Positions 58,612 through 64,000 of a stretch of 64,000 nt of DNA are shown here, one piece after another (the first letter of the stretch is position 1; every line of letters starts with the position of its first letter). The stretch lies in assembly GCA_052386745.1 (NCBI GenBank), contig JBQTJW010000001.1, positions 128,846-192,845 on the forward strand, written 5' to 3'. This DNA comes from Panacagrimonas sp052386745. Its GTDB lineage: Bacteria; Pseudomonadota; Gammaproteobacteria; Nevskiales; Nevskiaceae. The notes beneath the pieces were generated by a model. The model was not told the DNA's origin. It did no database searches and saw only the letters and a list, made by a program, of their open reading frames with translations. The position numbers were made by a program, and so were the translations under genes.

Positions 58612-58968
58612 ATGAACATTGAACAAGCGAACAAGCTGGCCGAACAATGGATCAGGGCGTGGAACGCGCATGATCTCGATCGCATCCTCGCGCTTTACGC
58701 CGACGAGTTCTCGATGGCCTCTCCCTACATCGTGCAGATCGCCGGCCGCGCAGACGGAAAACTTCTAGGCAAGGCGGCCATCGGGGATTACTGGCGTCTC
58801 GCCTTGAAGAAGTATCCCGATCTGCATTTTGAATTGATCGACGTCCTCGCCGGTGCGGAAAGCGTCGTGCTGTATTACAGGAGCATCGGCGGTCGGCTGG
58901 CGGCCGAATATTTCATCCTGGATACGGACGGGCTGATCTCGCAGGCCGCGGCGCACTACGCCGACTGA
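58612..58968 (+). CDS. SnoaL-like (NTF2-fold) protein
   Basis: A 118-residue small cytosolic protein of the SnoaL/NTF2-like superfamily, a cone-shaped fold used by isomerases, cyclases and binding proteins. The opening helix AEQWIRAWNAHDLDRILALYADEFSM is characteristic, as is the alternating strand pattern FELIDVLAGAESVVLYYRSIGGRLAAEYFILDTDGLI. The substrate is unknown. GAGG lies nine bases before the ATG at 58612; the open frame further upstream overlaps the TPR gene. It may be co-transcribed with the TPR gene, 61 bases away. An inverted repeat follows its stop. Confidence 0.78.
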   Translation: MNIEQANKLAEQWIRAWNAHDLDRILALYADEFSMASPYIVQIAGRADGKLLGKAAIGDYWRLALKKYPDLHFELIDVLAGAESVVLYYRSIGGRLAAEYFILDTDGLISQAAAHYAD

Positions 58969-58976
58969 CCTGGATA

Positions 58977-59008
58977 CACCGCCGATTCAGATCACAAAAC
59001 CGGCGGTG
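58977..59008. terminator. Inverted repeat between convergent genes
   Basis: CACCGCCG (58977-58984) and CGGCGGTG (59001-59008) form a perfect 8-bp stem with a 16-base loop between the SnoaL-like and FkbM genes. There is no T run, but position and GC content suit a bidirectional terminator. Confidence 0.4.
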
Positions 59009-59019
59009 GTTGCTCAGGA

Positions 59020-59856
59020 TCAGGCCATCAGCTGCTGCAAACGCTCGAACTTGTCCGGCCTGGAAACAAAAATGAAGTTGTTGATGTACTTGTTCAAGCC
59101 GCCGGGGTTGCCCACGTTGGCTACCTTCTGATGTCGTTTGGCATCGAAGGAGTCGATCGAATGCAGGCGCTTGCCGGTGAAGTAAAAGCCCTTGTAGCCC
59201 ATGGGCGCTAGAAAATCGACGACCGAACGTACGGCTCGTGGACGGTGCCGATCCTCCGCTTCGATCAGCAGCGAAGGGTGGAAGGACTCCAGCGTCGTTC
59301 TGGCACCTTTCAATGCAGCCAGTTCGTGCCCCTCGACGTCGATCTTGATGAATCCGACGCCTTTCAGGAGAAGCGAGTCCAAGGTTTTGGCTTCGACATT
59401 GAGTTGTTGAGAATCGACATCGGCGAGAAGCGGATTCGAAGTTTCGATGGTCGCAAGGCCGCTGAGGTCCTGCCCCTCCGCCAGCGGAAGCCGCATGACG
59501 GCGCATCCGGTCGTGTCCGAAAGCGCACATTCCATTACCCGTACCTCGCGTCCCAGCCCCCTGCGCAATTCCACGGCCAAAGCCGGATTGGGCTCGATGA
59601 CGATCAGTTCCGAGCAGTAACGGCGCATGAAGCTCGCGTAAAACCCATGATTGCCGCCAACATCAATTGCCATTTCATCCGTGTTCGCCAGCAACGGGAC
59701 CAAGGACAACTCTTCTTCGAACCCGTCCCTTCGATACTTCGTTGCGCGCAAGCGCAGACAGAGTTGTGGTGCGAAGGTGTAAAGAATACTTTTCCCAATG
59801 CATTTTGCACGCGAAATGATGTTGATCGTTTTGGCATTCATGGTTGGGTTAATCAT
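59020..59856 (-). CDS. FkbM-family methyltransferase
   Basis: A 278-residue SAM-dependent methyltransferase of the FkbM family, which methylates hydroxyl groups of sugars or polyketides. The SAM loop is AIDVGGNHGFYASF; IVIEPNPALAVEL carries the acidic ribose contact; FIKIDVEGHELAALKGA is the FkbM hallmark. A basic N-terminus (residues 1-45) precedes it. The ATG at 59856 is used; an ATG five codons later is possible. The gene and its upstream flank are visibly less GC-rich than the neighbours and it stands alone, which suggests later acquisition, for example from a surface-polysaccharide locus. The substrate is unknown. Confidence 0.82.
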   Translation of the reverse strand: MINPTMNAKTINIISRAKCIGKSILYTFAPQLCLRLRATKYRRDGFEEELSLVPLLANTDEMAIDVGGNHGFYASFMRRYCSELIVIEPNPALAVELRRGLGREVRVMECALSDTTGCAVMRLPLAEGQDLSGLATIETSNPLLADVDSQQLNVEAKTLDSLLLKGVGFIKIDVEGHELAALKGARTTLESFHPSLLIEAEDRHRPRAVRSVVDFLAPMGYKGFYFTGKRLHSIDSFDAKRHQKVANVGNPGGLNKYINNFIFVSRPDKFERLQQLMA

Positions 59857-60198
59857 TTCGGGTCAAGTCGAGGCAGCATAGTAGGTAATGCAGGGACTAT
59901 GGTTTGATCCATTTTCCCGACAGATCACGAATTCAAAGTGGTCGAGACCATATCATCGAGAGGCGCGGACAATTGCTACGCGGAGATTCTCCAGAAATAG
60001 TGCGCAAATCCCGGGCCGGGCTGGCGATATCCGAACGCGTGTAACGTTCCGTCACTGTCCTGCGCGTCATGCTTCAGAATGGCAGCTTCCAGGCGGCTTT
60101 CCAGAGCCGCTCGTCGCCATGTTCAGCTTTGAATGATGGCCGAGCTTTCCAGTGACCTTTTACACTCGCGCCCCTTTCGCTCGACGCAACGGATGCAC
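59857..60198. other. Intergenic stretch between the FkbM gene and mrp
   Basis: About 342 bases between divergent genes. The half next to the FkbM gene is relatively AT-rich. No gene, strong promoter or terminator was recognised; an in-frame start for mrp at 60133 lies inside it but lacks a ribosome site and family resemblance. Confidence 0.45.
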
Positions 60199-61275
60199 AT
60201 GAGCTCCACCGAACACCTGCGCCCTGTTCTCGATGCCTGTTTCGAGCCGCTGCTCGGCCAGACGCTGGGCGCCGCCGGCGTGATCAAGCGCGCGCAGATC
60301 GTTCACGGACGGGCGGAGATCGAGATCGAGCTCGGCTTTCCGGCAGCGGGATACAAGGCACAGTTGGCGCAGACCGTGACGGGAGCGGTGCGGTCCGCGC
60401 TGGGCATCGACAGTGACGTCGCCATCGGCTGGCGCGTGCAGAGCCACGCCGTGCAGGCCAAGCTCACACCGCTGCCGAACGTGAAAAACGTGATTGCCGT
60501 GGCCTCCGGGAAGGGCGGGGTGGGAAAGTCCACCGTGTCGGTGAACCTGGCGCTGGCCCTGGCGGCGGAAGGCGCCAAGGTCGGGTTGCTGGACGCCGAC
60601 ATTTACGGCCCCAGCCAGCCCCGCATGCTGGGGACCACGGAACGGCCGACCTCGCCGGACGGCAAGGCCATGCACCCGATCGAGGCGCTGGGCCTGCAGG
60701 CGATGAGCATCGGCTTCCTGATCGACGACGACCAGCCGATGATCTGGCGCGGCCCCATGGCCACGCAGGCGCTGATGCAGCTCATCAACGAGACGCGCTG
60801 GCGGGACCTGGATTACCTGATCGTGGACCTGCCGCCGGGGACGGGCGACATCCAGCTCACCCTGTCGCAGCGCATTCCGGTGTCCGGCGCGGTGGTGGTG
60901 ACCACGCCGCAGGACATTGCCCTGATCGATGCCCGCAAGGGCTTGCAGATGTTCCGGCGCGTGGAGGTCCCGATCCTCGGGCTGGTGGAAAACATGAGTT
61001 TTTTCTGCTGCCCCAATTGTGGACAGCGCGCCGAGATCTTTGGCGCCGGCGGCGGCGAGCGCATGAGCCGCGAGTACGACGTGGAACTGCTCGGCCGTAT
61101 TCCGCTCGACGGCCGCATTCGCGAACAGGCCGACAACGGGCGCCCGACCGTCGCCGCCGAGCCCGATTCTGAGATCAGCGCCATCTACCGCGAGATCGCG
61201 CGCAAGGCCGCCGCCCGCTTGGCGCACGGTGGCGTGGAAGCCGCGTTCCCGGACATCCAAATCGCAGACGACTGA
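60199..61275 (+). CDS. apbC: Iron-sulfur carrier ATPase Mrp/ApbC
   Basis: A 358-residue P-loop protein that carries and delivers Fe-S clusters. An N-terminal DUF59-like domain (ACFEPLLGQTLGAAGVIKRAQI) precedes the deviant Walker A GKGGVGKS with signature Lys K105 and P-loop Lys K110. LLDADIYGPSQPRMLG, YLIVDLPPGTGDIQLTL and VVTTPQDIALIDARKGLQMF follow. The cluster-binding CxxC is C271-P-N-C274. ATG 60199 is selected as the family-like start; ATG 60193 and 60133 are alternatives and none has a good Shine-Dalgarno. dcd follows after 57 bases. Confidence 0.92.
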   Translation: MSSTEHLRPVLDACFEPLLGQTLGAAGVIKRAQIVHGRAEIEIELGFPAAGYKAQLAQTVTGAVRSALGIDSDVAIGWRVQSHAVQAKLTPLPNVKNVIAVASGKGGVGKSTVSVNLALALAAEGAKVGLLDADIYGPSQPRMLGTTERPTSPDGKAMHPIEALGLQAMSIGFLIDDDQPMIWRGPMATQALMQLINETRWRDLDYLIVDLPPGTGDIQLTLSQRIPVSGAVVVTTPQDIALIDARKGLQMFRRVEVPILGLVENMSFFCCPNCGQRAEIFGAGGGERMSREYDVELLGRIPLDGRIREQADNGRPTVAAEPDSEISAIYREIARKAAARLAHGGVEAAFPDIQIADD

Positions 61276-61332
61276 GCGCGAGCCGGCCGCCGCTTCGTCC
61301 TGCATTCCAAGCCTGCATTCACCGAGAACCCG

Positions 61333-61896
61333 ATGAGCATCAAGTCTGACAACTGGATTCGCCGCATGGCCGCGCAGGGCATGATCGAGCCCTTCGAGCC
61401 GGGACAGGTGCGCGAAACGGCGAAGGGGCGCATCGTCAGCTACGGGGTGTCCAGCTACGGCTACGACGTGCGCTGCGCGGACGAGTTCAAGATCTTCACC
61501 AACATCAATTCCACCATCGTCGACCCCAAGGCCTTCGACCCCAAGAGCTTCGTGGACGTGAAATCGGACGTGTGCATCATCCCGCCCAACTCGTTCGCGC
61601 TGGCGCGCACCGTGGAGTACTTCCGTATCCCGCGCAGCGTGCTGACGATCTGCCTGGGCAAGAGCACCTACGCGCGCTGCGGCATCATCGTCAACGTCAC
61701 GCCGCTGGAGCCGGAGTGGGAGGGCCACGTCACCCTGGAGTTCTCCAACACCACGCCGCTGCCCGCGAAGATCTATGCGCACGAAGGCGTGGCCCAGATG
61801 CTTTTCCTGGAGTCGGACGAGATGTGCGGCACCTCGTACAAGGATCGTGGCGGGAAGTACCAGGGCCAGGTGGGCGTCACCCTGCCCAAGACCTGA
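61333..61896 (+). CDS. dcd: dCTP deaminase
   Basis: A 187-residue enzyme that converts dCTP to dUTP and ammonia, supplying dUMP for thymidylate synthesis. Family blocks are SYGVSSYGYDVRCADEF, GKSTYARCGIIVNVTPLEPEWEGHVTLEFSNTT (with the catalytic Glu in VTLEFSNTT) and YKDRGGKYQGQ. It is a homotrimer in other bacteria. The gene follows apbC on the same strand, probably in one transcript. Length and start (ATG 61333) match the family. Confidence 0.95.
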   Translation: MSIKSDNWIRRMAAQGMIEPFEPGQVRETAKGRIVSYGVSSYGYDVRCADEFKIFTNINSTIVDPKAFDPKSFVDVKSDVCIIPPNSFALARTVEYFRIPRSVLTICLGKSTYARCGIIVNVTPLEPEWEGHVTLEFSNTTPLPAKIYAHEGVAQMLFLESDEMCGTSYKDRGGKYQGQVGVTLPKT

Positions 61897-61963
61897 GGCG
61901 TTGCCGTTCAGGCGCCATCTGCCGCGCCGGGCTATGGTGTTGCGGGTATCTCAGGAGCGGTCC

Positions 61964-62320
61964 ATGAAACGGCAGTTGCTATTGGCGAGCCTTGCCCTGA
62001 TCACCGTGGCGTGTGCCAGCGATCGCGTGATCGTCGACACCAAGGGCGTCGACATGAGCCGTTACAACCAGGATCAGGCGGAATGCCAAAGCTACGCTTC
62101 GCAGGTGTCGACCGGCGGCAGCGTGGCCAAGGGTGCGGGTTTTGGCGCGGCGATTGGCGCGGCGTTGGGAGCGATCTTCGGGAATACGACCACGGTGGTC
62201 CGTGGTGCGGGCGCAGGTGGCGTGGTCGGAGGAGCCAAAGGCGCAGTCCGCAGCGAAGACGAGAAAAATCGCGTGCTGCGAAACTGTTTGAGTGGGCGGG
62301 GTTACAAGGTCCTGAACTGA
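61964..62320 (+). CDS. Glycine-zipper family envelope protein
   Basis: A 118-residue small envelope protein. The N-terminus is a signal peptide (KRQLLLASLALITVAC) whose Cys17 might be lipidated, though TVAC is a weak lipobox. YNQDQAECQSYASQVS precedes two Gly-rich helices of the glycine-zipper type, GAGFGAAIGAALGAIFG and GAGAGGVVGGAKGAV, expected to pack in a membrane. The C-terminal NRVLRNCLSGRGYKVLN contains another Cys that could pair with C42. AGGAG lies eight bases before the ATG at 61964. The function is unknown; related proteins include SlyB-like lipoproteins. Confidence 0.78.
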   Translation: MKRQLLLASLALITVACASDRVIVDTKGVDMSRYNQDQAECQSYASQVSTGGSVAKGAGFGAAIGAALGAIFGNTTTVVRGAGAGGVVGGAKGAVRSEDEKNRVLRNCLSGRGYKVLN

Positions 62321-62350
62321 TCGCGACAACGGGCTCAAGGAAGCGATAGC

Positions 62351-62378
62351 CCCGACCGTTTTGATGGAATCGGTCGGG
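62351..62378. terminator. Hairpin after the glycine-zipper gene
   Basis: CCCGACCG / CGGTCGGG, a perfect 8-bp stem with a 12-base loop (62359-62370), 30 bases after the stop. It has no T run. It is the first of two hairpins between convergent genes. Confidence 0.45.
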
Positions 62379-62409
62379 ACCTAACGCCTGCAGATCATCA
62401 GGTGCAGCA

Positions 62410-62467
62410 GTCGGGATGGGATGTATCGGTGCGTTTGGACGCCCTCCGATGCAGTACCCATCCCGAC
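62410..62467. repeat. 58-nt compound hairpin between convergent genes
   Basis: Outer arms GTCGGGATGGG (62410-62420) and CCCATCCCGAC (62457-62467) pair perfectly over 11 bp. Inside them ATCGG pairs with CCGAT and GCGT with ACGC around a TTGG loop. The result is one long interrupted stem. It may be a bidirectional terminator or a solitary REP-like palindrome; the first hairpin nearby shares a GTCGGGA core. Confidence 0.5.
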
Positions 62468-62489
62468 CATAACGATGCTTTGATGAAAC

Positions 62490-64000
62490 TCAGCGGGCGA
62501 CCAGGGTCCAACGCTGATTCGGGCCGCCGAAGTCCTGCCAGAAGATGACCGAATTCATGTCCTGGCCGTGGAGATCCATGGCCTGCTTCTGGGCGCTCGC
62601 TGGCGACAGTCTTCCGCCGGTTCGGATGAAGTCCTGCTTGCCGTTGCTGTTGCATGTTTGAAGCTGCAACCGCGTTCCATTGCTGAACGATCCGTTCGAC
62701 GAGCCAGCGCAGAGACCTCCGATCATGATCCGGACCGATCCATTCGGGTTGGCCGGGAACGTCACCGCTTGTGCAGCACTCGTTGCGCTGCACGTTTTGG
62801 CGCTCAGCAAATCACCAGGCGAAGGGACACCATCCTCCGGCTGCAGACATTTGCTGGTCAGCCAGTTGTTCTTGACCTGGAAGGAGGGCTCCGCGGGCGA
62901 TGGGCCGTCGCCGGCCGTCTCGCTGGTGAATGTGGCGGTAACACCACCAATTGCCAACGTGGTCGCGACCGTCGTCAGCGGGAGCGTCGACGCGGAATGC
63001 CTCACGCACACGGTGTCTCCAGCTTCAGCCGTGCCCGGGCCAGACGTGAAGGTTGCTGCGCAGCCGATCGAGTAAGCCCCGTTCAGGACAGAGATCGGGG
63101 CGGGAGCATTGATCCCGCTAATGGTGATCGTGTCGCTGATTTGAGTCGATCCTGGGTCTACGCCATTGGAAGCGGCGAAGCTGAAGGGATCAGGGGTTGT
63201 GTCGACAGGAGGCGGAATCGATCCCGCAGAGGTTGTACTGGTGAAGCTCCCGATCACGCCACCAATATTCAGCATGGTCGTGACGGAACTCGAAGCACTG
63301 GAAGCCGCATCGTGCTGAACACAAACCGCCTGATCGTTCGAGATCGTGCTCGCGGTGGACACAAAGTCCCCGCTGCAGCCTATCGAGTAACGTCCATTCG
63401 CCACACTGATCGGTGCAGCAGCGGTCGTGCCACGGATGGTCACCGGATTACTCGTCAACACGGCTCCAAGGATAGCGCCCGTCACTGCCTGGAACGAAAA
63501 TGGATCCGGGGTGGTGTCGGGTGGGGGAACGCCGCCACTCACTATGGACAGGTTCCAACGCTGATTGATGCTGCCGTAGTCCTGCCAGAAGATCACGTCA
63601 TTGAGATTTCCTCCATGGAGGTCCATGACCTGACCCTGCGCGTTGAACGGAGCAATTCGCGTCGAGCTCGAGACGAAGTTTTGATTCGTGCTTCCATTGC
63701 ATGCCTGCAACTGCAGGCGGCTTCCATTATTGAATGAGCCGGTGGCGGAGCCTACACATAGCCCTCCGATGATCATGCGAGCCGACCCGTTGCTATTGAT
63801 TGAAAAAGTGACCGCTTGTGCGGAATTCGCTGAGTTGCAGAGTTTGGCGCTAAGCAGGTCACCGACTGACGCTGAACCATCCTCCGGCTGCAGGCATTTG
63901 GATGTAACACGCTGATTCCGAACCTGGAAGGTCTGATCGTCGCCGGGTGGGGGAGGGGGAGGTGGCGCCGGAGGTGGCGGAGGCGGCGGAGGCGGCGGAA
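62490..64000 (-). CDS. Large secreted lectin-like protein with Ig-like repeats, 5' end missing
   Basis: The frame is open to the right edge, so only the last 502 residues are seen. From the N-terminal side they show: a polyproline linker of about 18 residues; a ricin-B-like beta-trefoil unit (TSKCLQPEDG, MIIGGLCVGS, LQLQACNGSTNQNF, MDLHG, FWQDYGSINQRWNL); two tandem repeats of about 95 residues, each opening with DTTPDPFSF and containing ISV.NG.YSIGC, IGGV and FTS; and a second, closely similar beta-trefoil unit ending in NQRWTLVAR. Each unit keeps the QxW motif and paired cysteines. Such proteins are secreted and bind carbohydrate; an enzyme or adhesin domain may precede. Base composition is lower in GC than most of the window. 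Confidence 0.75.
   Translation of the reverse strand, partial: PPPPPPPPPPAPPPPPPPGDDQTFQVRNQRVTSKCLQPEDGSASVGDLLSAKLCNSANSAQAVTFSINSNGSARMIIGGLCVGSATGSFNNGSRLQLQACNGSTNQNFVSSSTRIAPFNAQGQVMDLHGGNLNDVIFWQDYGSINQRWNLSIVSGGVPPPDTTPDPFSFQAVTGAILGAVLTSNPVTIRGTTAAAPISVANGRYSIGCSGDFVSTASTISNDQAVCVQHDAASSASSSVTTMLNIGGVIGSFTSTTSAGSIPPPVDTTPDPFSFAASNGVDPGSTQISDTITISGINAPAPISVLNGAYSIGCAATFTSGPGTAEAGDTVCVRHSASTLPLTTVATTLAIGGVTATFTSETAGDGPSPAEPSFQVKNNWLTSKCLQPEDGVPSPGDLLSAKTCSATSAAQAVTFPANPNGSVRIMIGGLCAGSSNGSFSNGTRLQLQTCNSNGKQDFIRTGGRLSPASAQKQAMDLHGQDMNSVIFWQDFGGPNQRWTLVAR

Overview
The window is a GC-rich, densely packed chromosome segment from a gammaproteobacterium, most likely of the Xanthomonadales/Lysobacterales (inferred from gene content and synteny; no rRNA is present to confirm it). 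Supporting points are the ftsK-lolA-rarA-crcB-serS block, yajC-secD-secF, the DUF2066 / AI-2E permease / hda order, the Acidithiobacillus-type glutamate-cysteine ligase, a twitching-type chemosensory cluster, the aat-bpt pair and a cysB/cysI/DUF934 locus. Many neighbouring genes overlap by four bases (ATGA or GTGA), so most of the window is organised as translationally coupled operons. No tRNA, rRNA, CRISPR array, insertion sequence or phage gene was found.

Layout. 1-1.2 kb: the 3' end of a cupin gene and a SAM methyltransferase. 1.5-9.1 kb: carbohydrate catabolism, with glycogen phosphorylase, edd-eda (minus strand) and divergent pgl-zwf, that is glycogen breakdown plus the glucose-6-phosphate to Entner-Doudoroff route. 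9.1-10.4 kb: gshA. 10.6-16.5 kb: a Pil-Chp-like chemosensory operon (pilG, pilI, a large hybrid kinase chpA/pilL, chpC) without a receptor gene, then fdxA. 17.0-23.0 kb: a nuclease/helicase pair of AddB/AddA type. 23.0-29.5 kb: DUF2066, AI-2E permease, hda, DUF2069, wrbA, rluD, bamD and yceH. 29.5-36.4 kb: hrpA and an N-degron operon (bpt, aat, a GNAT-like protein and a small unknown protein). 36.5-42.7 kb: ftsK, lolA, rarA, crcB and serS. 42.7-43.9 kb: a small secreted Gly/Ser/Asn-rich protein and an outer-membrane barrel protein. 44-48.4 kb: assimilatory sulfur genes (DUF934, cysI, cysB) and a TauE/SafE permease. 48.5-51.7 kb: yajC-secD-secF. 51.7-55.4 kb: pldA under an AbiEi-like regulator, and a Kef-type antiporter. 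55.4-59 kb: a GcvA-type LysR regulator, a probable small RNA, a TPR protein and a SnoaL-like protein. 59-64 kb: an FkbM methyltransferase in less GC-rich DNA, mrp/apbC, dcd, a glycine-zipper protein and the 3' part of a large lectin-like secreted protein that runs off the right edge.

The most interesting unexplained element is at 56403-56647. A LysR-type T-N11-A dyad overlaps the -35 region of a promoter with an exact TATAAT, followed by about 207 nt of non-coding sequence. That stretch holds a hairpin carrying a CTCCTCC anti-Shine-Dalgarno motif and ends in a textbook GNRA-loop terminator with seven Ts. Its layout resembles E. coli gcvA-gcvB, although the sequence is not recognisably GcvB. 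Second is an AbiEi-type antitoxin-like gene one base upstream of pldA, where an AbiEii toxin would be expected. Other points of note are the receptor-less Chp operon, the 104-bp tail-to-tail overlap of hda and the DUF2069 gene, a BamD with a long disordered tail, and a 58-nt hairpin between the last two genes.
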